Shown here one piece after another: positions 1 to 5,510 of a DNA stretch of 5,686 nt (positions are counted from its first letter, which is position 1; the number at the start of each line of letters is the position of its first letter). Under the pieces are notes generated by a model that saw only the letters and a program-made list of their open reading frames with translations, did no database searches and was not told the DNA's origin. This stretch comes from Pyrinomonadaceae bacterium (GTDB lineage Bacteria > Acidobacteriota > Blastocatellia > Pyrinomonadales > Pyrinomonadaceae). Both the position numbers and the translations under genes were made by a program. Location: positions 1 through 5,686 of the forward strand of contig JACCRA010000117.1 in NCBI GenBank assembly GCA_013813825.1, in the 5' to 3' direction.

Positions 1-2877
1 CCGTTGACGTTCCTCTTTTTGCCGTTGGCGCTCTGCTTCCGCTTGGCGCTGCGCTTCCACCTTGCGTTGCTGTTCCTCCGCCGCACGTCGTTGCTCGGCG
101 GCGTGGCGCGCGGCCTTCTCGGCGGCCAGCCGGGCAGCTTCCTCTTCGGCGAGCCGTTGCGCTTCCGCTGCTTGGCGCTGACGCTCCGCTTCCGCTGCCA
201 GCCGGAGTTGCTCTTCCCGCTCACGACGTTGCCGCTCTGCTTCGGCCTCTTGCCGCGCCCTCTCTTCCGCGGCTCGTCGCATGGCTTCCGCTTCGGCCGC
301 GCGCCGTTGTTCCTCTTCCGCTTGGCGTTCCGCCTCAATCAGTCGCTGCGCTTCCTGCTCTTGGCGTTGCCGTTCCTCTTCGACTTGGCGCTGCCGCTCG
401 GTCTCGGCCAGTCGTTGCGCCTCCGCTTCGGCACGCCGCCGCCGTGCTTCCGCCTCTTGTCGCTGACGCTCCTCTTCTATCTGCCGCTGGCGTACTTCTT
501 CGGCCTTGCGCTCTTCTTCTCTCTGGCGCTCTTCTTCTATTTGGCGTTGCTCTTCAGCTAGCCGGGCGACTTCCGCCTCGGCGCGCTGGCGTGCCTGCTC
601 TTCCGCCGCTTGGCGCTCTGCTTCCTCCCGGCGGCGCTCCTCCTCGGCACGGCGCTCCGCCTCGGCCGCGAGCTGGCGCGCGGCTTCCGCTTGGCGTTCC
701 CGCTCTGCTTCGGCGGCGAGGCGCGCGGCTTCCTCGGCGGCGCGTTGTTGCTGTTCTGCTTCCGCTTGGCGCTGACTCTCCGCCTCCTGCTGCCGCGCAC
801 GCTCTTCGGCTGCCCGCCGTTGCTCTTCTTTTTTGAGCTTGCGTTTTTCGTCGGCTAACCGGCGTGCCTCATCTCTTTGCCGTTGGCGTTCCTTCTCTTC
901 TTCGGCGCGACGACGAGCTTCTTCCGCTTCTCTCTGCTGCTGCTCTTCAGCGGCGCGACGGAGAGCCGCTTCCGCTTCTTGCCGTTGACGTTCCTCTGCT
1001 TCTTGACGCTGGCGCTCTACCTCCGCTAGGCGTTCTGCTTCCTTGCGTTGCCGCTCCTCTTCTTCGGCCCGACGGAGTTCTTCGGCTAGACGGGCGGCCT
1101 CCTCCGCAATGCGACGGCGCTCCTCCTCTTCGGCGAGCCGTTGCGCTTCCGCTGCTTGGCGCTGGCGCTCCGCTTCCGCCGCGAGCTGGAGTTGTTCTTC
1201 CTGCTCGCGACGTTGCCGTTCCTCCTCGGCGAGGCGTGCGGCTTCTTCTTCCGCGGCCTTGCGCGCGGCCTCCTCTTGCCGCTGGCGCTCCTCTTCCGCC
1301 TCTTGACGCTGGCGCTCTTCTTCGGCCAGCCGCCGCGCCTCCGCTTCCTGCCGCGCTCGCTCTTCCGCTTCGGCGCGCAAGCGGGCTGCTTCCTCGGCTT
1401 GGCGACGCGCTTCGGCCTCGACGCGCAACCGCAGGGCTTCTGCTTCTTGGCGCCGACGCTCCTCTTCCGCCTGCCGTCGGCGCTCCGCTTCTGCTGCTGC
1501 TTGACGCTGACGCTCCTCCTCAGCGGCCTTGCGCTCTTCCTCGCGCTGTCGTTGCTCCTCAGCCAGTCGGGCGGCTTCCGCTTCGAGTCGGAGTTGCTCT
1601 TCCTGCTCGCGGCGCTGGCGCTCTTCCTCGGCGCGGCGCGCGGCCTCGGCATGACGACGCGTTTCTTCTTCCCAACGTCGCCGCGCTTCCTCCATCCGAA
1701 GGCGTGCGGTGATTTCCTCTTCGCTACGCTGGCGCTCTTCCTCCGCCGCGCGCCGGCGCGCCTCCACTTCTTGGCGCTGCCACCCTGAATCGATTCGCCG
1801 ACGGCTGTCAGCCGGATCGACTTCGCTTGCGCTGATCGTGCCGGCCATTTGATCGGCGGTTACTTGTGGAACGCCGACTAACGTCGCGGCTTGTAGCTCG
1901 CTGGTCGCGTCCACTCTGCGCTGGGCTGCGGCGGCTTGATCGGCGGCGACCGCGTCGCGCAGTTCCTTGATGAAAATCTCCGTTGAGAGCGGGCGCTTAT
2001 CAGGCTCCTTCTCAAGCGCACGCCGCACCACGGCCTCGACCGCCACGATCGTGGTCAACCCCAACGCGGAAAAGCGCGGCGGTTCCTCCATCAAATGCTT
2101 TTTCATGATCGCGGGAATCGTCGGCCCGCGAAAAGGCACTTCGCCAGTCAGCATTTGAAAGAACATGACGCCTAAACTGTAAATATCCGCCCGCCCGTCC
2201 GGCTCTTCATCCGACCATTGCTCGGGAGCCATGTAAAAAGGGGATCCCATCATGCCGGTTGTTTTGGCGGCGATGAACGAGCCAAGCAACTCGCCCGACT
2301 TGATCTTGGCGAGGCCGAAGTCAAGCACCTTAACGGCTTCCGCCACCGGCACGTCATCTTGCAGCATAACGTTCAGCGGCTTCAGATCGCGATGAACAAT
2401 GCCGTGCCGGTGCGCGGCTCCGACTCCGCTCCCAATGGCTGCCATGAACTCTAGTGCCAACGCCGGCGGTAGCTTGCCTTTCTCCGTGAGCACATCCTGC
2501 AACGAGCGGCCTTTAATGAACTCCATGACGAGGAACGGCATGGCACCGCCCGCCACGCCGAAATCCGTCACGGCGATAATGTTGTGATGACGAATCGCCG
2601 CCGCCGCCATCGCCTCTTGCCGAAAGCGTGTGCCGAGCATCGGATCATTGCCGACCAAATCGGGAAGGATAACTTTGATGGCGTGGGAGGTTCTGAGAAG
2701 AAGGTGGCGGGCTTTATAGACGATACCCATGCCGCCTTGACCGAGACGTGATTCCAACTGATAGCGGTTGTCTAGTACAGGCTCGCCGGCCAAGGAAAAG
2801 ATCAGTGGCTGACCGTCATCCGGGCAGTGCCTGAAATGATCCGGCAGGCAGCGATTGCAGCTAGTGCATTCTCTCAT
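1..2877 (-). CDS. Ser/Thr protein kinase with Cys-rich N-terminus and giant Glu/Arg/Ala/Gln-rich helical tail (3' end outside window)
   Basis: Cytoplasmic Hanks-type (PknB-like) kinase expected to transfer ATP phosphate to Ser/Thr of unknown targets. Seen: C4, C7, C10 and C18 form a zinc-ribbon-like start. The Gly loop is LGQGGMGIV (45-53), the ATP-binding Lys is K68 (AIKV), and the likely helix-C Glu is E88. The catalytic loop is HRDLKPLN (D164, K166), then DFG 186-188, APE 217-219, DIYSLG 231-236 and R295. All catalytic residues are present and it is an RD kinase. A linker (about 306-365) leads into a helical tail from about 366 to the window edge (959). The last aromatic residue is W402. 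No membrane segment is visible. The ATG at 2877 is the only one before an in-frame stop (2905-2907) and follows GAGG with a 6-nt gap. The gene lies 823 nt downstream of the codirectional exported-protein gene and probably has its own promoter. The kinase call is firm; target and C-terminal end are unknown. Confidence 0.95.
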   Translation of the reverse strand, partial: MRECTSCNRCLPDHFRHCPDDGQPLIFSLAGEPVLDNRYQLESRLGQGGMGIVYKARHLLLRTSHAIKVILPDLVGNDPMLGTRFRQEAMAAAAIRHHNIIAVTDFGVAGGAMPFLVMEFIKGRSLQDVLTEKGKLPPALALEFMAAIGSGVGAAHRHGIVHRDLKPLNVMLQDDVPVAEAVKVLDFGLAKIKSGELLGSFIAAKTTGMMGSPFYMAPEQWSDEEPDGRADIYSLGVMFFQMLTGEVPFRGPTIPAIMKKHLMEEPPRFSALGLTTIVAVEAVVRRALEKEPDKRPLSTEIFIKELRDAVAADQAAAAQRRVDATSELQAATLVGVPQVTADQMAGTISASEVDPADSRRRIDSGWQRQEVEARRRAAEEERQRSEEEITARLRMEEARRRWEEETRRHAEAARRAEEERQRREQEEQLRLEAEAARLAEEQRQREEERKAAEEERQRQAAAEAERRRQAEEERRRQEAEALRLRVEAEARRQAEEAARLRAEAEERARQEAEARRLAEEERQRQEAEEERQRQEEAARKAAEEEAARLAEEERQRREQEEQLQLAAEAERQRQAAEAQRLAEEEERRRIAEEAARLAEELRRAEEEERQRKEAERLAEVERQRQEAEERQRQEAEAALRRAAEEQQQREAEEARRRAEEEKERQRQRDEARRLADEKRKLKKEEQRRAAEERARQQEAESQRQAEAEQQQRAAEEAARLAAEAERERQAEAARQLAAEAERRAEEERRREEAERQAAEEQARQRAEAEVARLAEEQRQIEEERQREEERKAEEVRQRQIEEERQRQEAEARRRRAEAEAQRLAETERQRQVEEERQRQEQEAQRLIEAERQAEEEQRRAAEAEAMRRAAEERARQEAEAERQRREREEQLRLAAEAERQRQAAEAQRLAEEEAARLAAEKAARHAAEQRRAAEEQQRKVEAQRQAEAERQRQKEERQR
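141..234 (-). repeat. Imperfect direct repeat inside kinase tail, copy A
   Basis: This matches 1125-1218 at 87 of 94 positions, with the first 40 nt identical. The offset is 984 nt, exactly 328 codons, so the copies are in the same frame. Both encode the block EEQL(R/Q)LAAEAERQRQAAEA. The identity points to internal duplication rather than coincidental codon choice. Confidence 0.75.
1125..1218 (-). repeat. Imperfect direct repeat inside kinase tail, copy B
   Basis: This is the partner of the copy at 141-234, in the same reading frame. The seven mismatches all fall in the part of the repeat nearest the kinase domain. A weaker relative of the block (EEQLRLEAEAARLAEE) is encoded around 1550-1600. 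Confidence 0.75.
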
Positions 2878-3070
2878 CAGTCGCCTCGGACTACAGACCG
2901 CAAGTCAACTCTCGATGCCGGAAATGTACGGTCAGAAATGATCGTCAGTTCACTTTTGCGTGAGATTTTATCTCGCCACGAAGCGCGCATGGAGTGTGCG
3001 ACCACTCAACCTCGAAGTTGAAAGCGATCTGTCAAGCGAGACTCCATACCAGCGTCAGCCGCGTGCGAAA

Positions 3071-3099
3071 ATACTAACAACTCTACCCATATCAGGCAA
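3071..3099 (-). promoter_or_regulatory. Candidate sigma-70-type promoter for the kinase gene
   Basis: On the minus strand, the -35 TTGCCT (plus 3094-3099) is followed by a 17-nt spacer and the -10 TAGTAT (plus 3071-3076). Both hexamers match 4 of 6 consensus positions with ideal spacing. They are identical to those of the tRNA-tuf promoter at the other end of the window, which strengthens the call. Transcription would begin near 3064, giving a leader of about 185 nt. No mapping data support it. Confidence 0.5.
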
Positions 3100-3241
3100 G
3101 ATGACCTAACCCACGCGATTCGGGATTTCGCAGTGGCAAGTCGGCGCGGATCATTGCTTGCCGGCTTGATGGGCAGGCTTACCTCATTACCCTCATCGTT
3201 GGTTAATGATTGCAGCCGTTGTGGCTAGCAGACAGACCACT

Positions 3242-3275
3242 GCCTTGCCGTCGGAGGTTGCTCCGACGGCAAGGC
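3242..3275. repeat. Perfect 15-bp inverted repeat (hairpin)
   Basis: The arms are 3242-3256 and 3261-3275 (GCCTTGCCGTCGGAG and its exact complement) around a GTTG loop. No T-run follows on either strand, so it is not a standard intrinsic terminator. A palindrome GCGCTG-TG-CAGCGC (3274-3287) abuts it. It could be an RNA-stabilising hairpin downstream of the 341-aa gene, a Rho-associated stop, or a REP-type repeat. Confidence 0.7.
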
Positions 3276-3480
3276 GCTGTGCAGCGCACTGCCTGTCGCT
3301 CCCAATCCTTCTGATCCCCTGATAAGGGAATGAGATGCCGCGGGTGGTTGTTACGGAGCGTAGTGGTATTAGCACCACCACAGCAGCAGCAGCCATGAGT
3401 ATGATCGCAGGAAAGTGGAATAGCCGTGTGGAGCGTGGGATAGATGGTGGGTAATATAGCAAAAATCAAGGAAAGACAGG

Positions 3481-3560
3481 GCAGAAGGCGAGGCGCGACC
3501 GTGCGGGAAGGCCTCTGTCGTCGCTAAACACATGCCTTCCCGTACGATCGCGCCTTCTGC
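3481..3560. repeat. Large imperfect inverted repeat; possible transcription terminator or REP-like element
   Basis: The left arm 3481-3512 pairs with the right arm 3534-3560 around a 21-nt loop. There is a 5-nt bulge in the left arm, one C-A mismatch and one G-T wobble. It lies about 140 nt past the stop of the minus-strand exported-protein gene. In that direction it is followed by a T-rich but interrupted stretch (CTTTCCTTGATTTTT), so it may act as a terminator for that gene. The long GC-rich arms also fit a dispersed chromosomal repeat or small non-autonomous element. Which of these it is cannot be settled from one copy. Confidence 0.6.
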
Positions 3561-3700
3561 CTCACCTCCCCAGATGTCGCCACCATCGCGAAATTTAGCC
3601 GTCCGCTTTCACGTTAGGGAGCTTGGTAGGTGACAAGCGTTGAAAGGGAAAGAAGAAGTAGGCTGCTATCTGCGACCACTCATTGCAACTTTAAATTTGT

Positions 3701-4726
3701 TTACTGCACTTCGACGAAATCCCCGGTGTGAATCTCCTGCGCGACGCGCGTAATCACGGCGGTTGCGGTACGACGTTGCACGCTAAGGATGACCATCTCG
3801 CCGACAATTTTGCGCGGCACCGCCGGGCGACGGCGGAACACATCCGGCGAAGTCACGGTCGGGCCATAGATGCCCGTGCCGTTCGGGTCTTTGACGCGTT
3901 GCGCCTTATTGGAAAACTTGCCACCGCGATAAATCTCGCTTTCGAAGCCGGCGTTGGCGGCCGGCGTCACTTCCTCGTCCTTGAAGCGCGTAATATTGCC
4001 ACGGCCGGCCGGGCGATAGACGGTCAAACGGTCGCCGGCTTTGACGCTGTCTTCCGTGCCGAGGTCGATATACACGATCTGATTCTTTGATGGCATCTCG
4101 CGGGCGTCTCTCGCCAGCACGATGCGACCGGTCTGTTTACCCGACGGGTCGGCGAAACGATTTATCTCGCCTGCGGACTGCTCCGGCGGCGAGACGCGCG
4201 GATAGACGGCGCGCAGCAAATCGCCGTTCAAGATCAGGTCACACGTGTTAGTCACCAGCGCCACCGAGACCGTGTCCTTAACTTCGACCACGCGCAACCG
4301 TCCGGCTTCCTGCGTATAGACGCCCAGAAAGCCGCTTTTTTTGCTCAGAGAAGACTTAAATTGCCCGCGCGGGCGCACCGCCACATACTCGTTGCCGAGC
4401 TTCACGCCCTGCCGCGCGCCGGCGTTAATAAAAATGAAATCGCCTTGGGCGTAGGTGCGCTGTTCCTGCTCTTCCTCGCCGCCGACCACCTCCAAATAGT
4501 TTGGCGAAGGCGCATATTCAATATACCCGGCGCAATATAGTTCAGACTCGCGCGCCGCCGGCACCACGGTTGGCGTGGACGGAGCGATCTGCAATTGAGC
4601 TGCCGGTCGATCAGGCACTCGCCTGTCAGGTCTCTGCGCTTGGGCGAGATTTAAAGAGCACAGCGACAGCAGCAGCAACATGACGGCGCTGCCGGCGCGG
4701 AATGGAAGCAAATGACGAATACGCAC
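3701..4726 (-). CDS. Exported protein with two tandem FlgT-C-like beta domains, function unknown
   Basis: This is a 341-aa protein with a Sec signal peptide. It has basic residues at the start (R2, R4, H5, R10), a hydrophobic core at 14-27 and a likely signal peptidase I site AQA|Q at 30/31. C23 lacks a lipobox, so it is probably a soluble periplasmic or secreted protein. A Pro-rich linker precedes C65 and an acidic patch (84-89). Two repeats follow, about 95-174 and 214-340. DFIFINAG...GVKLGNEYVAVRP aligns with QIVYIDLG...SVKAGDRLTVYRP, and both end in a hydrophobic strand plus GD (NGDLLRAV and TGDFVEV). This pattern resembles the C-terminal domain of the flagellar protein FlgT. That is a fold-level guess, and no flagellar gene is nearby. 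The start is GTG, chosen because a near-perfect Shine-Dalgarno precedes it. The stop is TAA. Confidence 0.88.
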   Translation of the reverse strand: MRIRHLLPFRAGSAVMLLLLSLCSLNLAQAQRPDRRVPDRPAAQLQIAPSTPTVVPAARESELYCAGYIEYAPSPNYLEVVGGEEEQEQRTYAQGDFIFINAGARQGVKLGNEYVAVRPRGQFKSSLSKKSGFLGVYTQEAGRLRVVEVKDTVSVALVTNTCDLILNGDLLRAVYPRVSPPEQSAGEINRFADPSGKQTGRIVLARDAREMPSKNQIVYIDLGTEDSVKAGDRLTVYRPAGRGNITRFKDEEVTPAANAGFESEIYRGGKFSNKAQRVKDPNGTGIYGPTVTSPDVFRRRPAVPRKIVGEMVILSVQRRTATAVITRVAQEIHTGDFVEVQ

Positions 4727-4733
4727 GGAGGTT

Positions 4734-4740
4734 CTCCTTA
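4734..4740 (-). promoter_or_regulatory. Strong Shine-Dalgarno fixing a GTG start
   Basis: On the minus strand TAAGGAG lies 7 nt upstream of the GTG at 4726-4724. It is close to the full anti-Shine-Dalgarno complement, and it decides the start of the exported protein with an intact signal peptide. Confidence 0.85.
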
Positions 4741-4861
4741 CAGGATTGGCTAGTACGGATTAGGAATTGTCAGACAACCAGCAATCGCCGGTTCGTCAGA
4801 AAGGGAATTCGTGGGAACAAGTGTACGGGAGTGCCGGACGGCCGCACACGGGGCGACAACA

Positions 4862-4891
4862 ATCGTAGCGGCTGGCCGTCCACAGCGTCAA
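4862..4891 (-). promoter_or_regulatory. Weak promoter candidate for the exported-protein gene
   Basis: On the minus strand TTGACG (plus 4886-4891), an 18-nt spacer and TACGAT (plus 4862-4867) match 5/6 and 4/6 of the sigma-70 consensus. The leader would be about 130 nt and would contain part of an 8-bp inverted repeat (4836-4843 and 4874-4881). An alternative TTGTCT/TACTAG pair (4777-4750, 16-nt spacer) would start transcription almost at the ribosome-binding site and looks weaker. Confidence 0.3.
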
Positions 4892-4949
4892 CAAATTTCT
4901 TCCCCAACGCATCCAACCACCCGGTTTCAACGATAATTCTGTCAACGAC

Positions 4950-4978
4950 TTGCCTTTTTGGATGCCGGTTGCTAGTAT
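4950..4978 (+). promoter_or_regulatory. Promoter of the tRNA-tuf operon
   Basis: TTGCCT (4950-4955), a 17-nt spacer and TAGTAT (4973-4978) lie 40 nt upstream of the first mature tRNA base, as expected for a stable-RNA promoter. Transcription should begin near 4985. The bases just after the -10 (TCGCG) are GC-rich, like the discriminators of stringently controlled promoters. That regulation is an inference. Confidence 0.7.
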
Positions 4979-5018
4979 TCGCGTTTTGTCGGAAAGCCCA
5001 TGGAGCGATCCGTAGTGC

Positions 5019-5091
5019 GCCGGCGTAGCTCAGTTGGTAGAGCATCTGATTTGTAATCAGAGGGTCGGGGGTTCGAGTCCCTTCGCCGGCT
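5019..5091 (+). tRNA. tRNA-Thr (anticodon UGU)
   Basis: This is a 73-nt cloverleaf. The acceptor arm is GCCGGCG/CGCCGGC with discriminator T5091. The D-arm is GCTC/GAGC, the anticodon stem TCTGA/TCAGA, and the loop TTTGTAA places TGT at 5052-5054. The T-arm has TTCGAGT in the loop and two G-U pairs. The 3' CCA is not encoded. It is the first tRNA of the operon, about 34 nt after the predicted transcription start. Confidence 0.97.
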
Positions 5092-5114
5092 CTGTTGAAA
5101 TATGAGGCTTTCGG

Positions 5115-5202
5115 GCAGGGGTGGTCGAGTGGTTAATGGCACCGGGCTGTAAACCCGGCAGGCTAACGCCTTACGTAGGTTCGAATCCTACCCCCTGCAC
5201 CA
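5115..5202 (+). tRNA. tRNA-Tyr (anticodon GUA)
   Basis: This is a class II tRNA. The acceptor arm is GCAGGGG/CCCCTGC with discriminator A5199 and an encoded CCA (5200-5202). The anticodon stem is CCGGG/CCCGG around CTGTAAA, with GTA at 5149-5151. The long variable arm is AGGC-TAAC-GCCT (5160-5171), and the T-arm is GTAGG/CCTAC with TTCGAAT. It lies 23 nt after tRNA-Thr. Confidence 0.97.
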
Positions 5203-5206
5203 CAAG

Positions 5207-5278
5207 GCAAGGATGAAGGATGAAGGATGAAGGCGGAAGCTGATTCTTCACCCTTTCGCCTTCATCCTTCATCCTTGC
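5207..5278. repeat. Hairpin built from GGATGAA heptanucleotide repeats
   Basis: The left arm 5207-5235 carries three tandem GGATGAA units. The right arm 5257-5278 carries two complementary units, so 22 bp can pair perfectly with one 7-nt unit looped out and alternative registers are possible. The loop is about 21 nt. Four T residues (5279-5282) follow immediately before tRNA-Gly. It could be a processing site, a weak attenuator, or simply a dispersed repeat inserted in the tRNA spacer. Confidence 0.8.
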
Positions 5279-5282
5279 TTTT

Positions 5283-5358
5283 GCGGGAGTAGCTCAGTTG
5301 GTAGAGCATCAGCCTTCCAAGCTGAGGGTCGCGAGTTCGAGCCTCGTCTCCCGCTCCA
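5283..5358 (+). tRNA. tRNA-Gly (anticodon UCC)
   Basis: The acceptor arm is GCGGGAG/CTCCCGC with discriminator T5355 and an encoded CCA (5356-5358). The D-arm is GCTC/GAGC and the anticodon stem TCAGC/GCTGA. The loop CTTCCAA places TCC at 5316-5318. The T-arm is GCGAG/CTCGT with TTCGAGC. It is separated from tRNA-Tyr by the GGATGAA hairpin and is third in the operon. Confidence 0.97.
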
Positions 5359-5391
5359 ATTTCTGCCGTTCGATTAGGGGCGGTTAGTTGT

Positions 5392-5463
5392 GCCCGCGTA
5401 GCTCAGGGGTAGAGCGCCTCCTTGGTAAGGAGGAGGTCATGAGTTCAAATCTCATCGCGGGCT
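5392..5463 (+). tRNA. tRNA-Thr (anticodon GGU)
   Basis: This is a 72-nt cloverleaf. The acceptor arm is GCCCGCG/CGCGGGC with discriminator T5463 and no encoded CCA. The anticodon stem is CCTCC/GGAGG. The loop TTGGTAA places GGT at 5424-5426. The T-arm is ATGAG/CTCAT with TTCAAAT. With the UGU isoacceptor upstream it covers ACU/ACC and ACA/ACG-type codons. It lies 47 nt before tuf. Confidence 0.97.
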
Positions 5464-5493
5464 TCAAACGCTGTATCAGCAAACATTATCTTT

Positions 5494-5499
5494 AAGAGG
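5494..5499 (+). promoter_or_regulatory. Ribosome-binding site of tuf
   Basis: AAGAGG ends 11 nt before the ATG at 5511. The spacing is somewhat long. No better candidate lies between the last tRNA and tuf. Confidence 0.55.
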
Positions 5500-5510
5500 C
5501 CATTTCAATT

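Larger units (their letters stand above)
1..1780 (-). other. Extended E/R/A/Q low-complexity helix region of the kinase
   Basis: This is the kinase tail from about residue 366 to the window edge. I counted residues 420-959 (540 aa): Glu 162, Arg 125, Ala 124, Gln 75, Leu 26, Lys 12, Val 6, Ile 4, Asp 2, and one each of Ser, Thr, Met and His. Residues 403-959 contain no Gly, Pro, Cys, Asn, Phe, Tyr or Trp. Recurrent words include ERQRQ, RLAEEE and AEAERQRQ. With only 5% Leu, heptad hydrophobic positions would be mostly Ala, so a single alpha-helix or weak coiled coil is at least as likely as a canonical leucine coiled coil. If fully helical at 1.5 angstrom per residue, 550 residues would span about 80 nm. 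TolA domain II is a loose compositional analogue only. Confidence 0.9.
2878..3700. other. 823-nt intergenic region without a convincing gene
   Basis: The region lies between the kinase start and the stop of the exported-protein gene, both on the minus strand. Short open frames here lack ribosome-binding sites, family features or sensible composition. It does hold a minus-strand promoter candidate (3071-3099), a perfect 15-bp hairpin (3242-3275), an adjacent 6-bp palindrome (3274-3287) and a large imperfect inverted repeat (3481-3560). A small GAGAT/ATCTC dyad (2962-2974) and a 12-nt direct repeat (2997-3008 and 3671-3682) are also present. No tRNA-like fold was seen. The kinase 5' leader would be about 185 nt, long enough for a structured or regulatory leader, but I recognise no riboswitch. 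Confidence 0.7.

Noticed and set aside
558..1652. Minus-strand Arg/Lys/Ser-rich frames at 558-800 and 1086-1652
   Set aside because: They overlap the kinase ORF on the same strand in another frame, and the kinase frame is continuous through them. Their composition is the shifted image of its repeats.
4..1788. Long plus-strand open frames (for example 4-561, 864-1712 and 1141-1788) rich in Leu/Phe/Arg or Pro/Ala/Leu
   Set aside because: They are antisense or frame-shifted readings of the Glu/Arg/Ala/Gln-rich kinase tail. GAA/GAG, CGN, GCN and CAG codons rarely create stops on the other strand. They have no family resemblance and no ribosome-binding sites.
2218..2587. Plus-strand frames at 1967-2158, 2218-2454 and 2399-2587
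   Set aside because: They lie antisense to the conserved kinase catalytic domain, which explains the sequence fully.
2827..3021. Plus-strand 64-aa frame across the kinase start
   Set aside because: It overlaps the kinase N-terminus and leader antisense and has no ribosome-binding site or family features.
3030..3035. Perfect TTGACA on the minus strand upstream of the kinase
   Set aside because: No acceptable -10 lies 15-19 nt downstream. The TTGCCT/TAGTAT pair at 3071-3099 is better. The same holds for TTGACA on the minus strand at 4940-4945.
3371..3393. ACC/CAG triplet runs in the spacer (CACCACCAC, CAGCAGCAGCAG)
   Set aside because: These are only three to four units long and look like ordinary low-complexity sequence, not a repeat array.
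3193..3469. Two overlapping minus-strand frames of 88-89 aa with a hydrophobic stretch
   Set aside because: Both need TTG starts, no Shine-Dalgarno precedes them, they run through the perfect hairpin at 3242-3275, and the two frames compete with no recognisable family.
3728..4090. Plus-strand 120-aa frame and the one at 4501-4683
   Set aside because: They are antisense to the exported-protein gene, which has a signal peptide, a strong ribosome-binding site and an internal domain repeat.
4702..5045. Frames at 4702-5028 (plus) and 4770-5045 (minus)
   Set aside because: They span the divergent promoter region and run into tRNA-Thr. They have no coding character.
5207..5278. CRISPR-like reading of the GGATGAA repeats
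   Set aside because: Units are 7 nt, directly tandem, with no spacers, and form an inverted pair. No cas gene is present.
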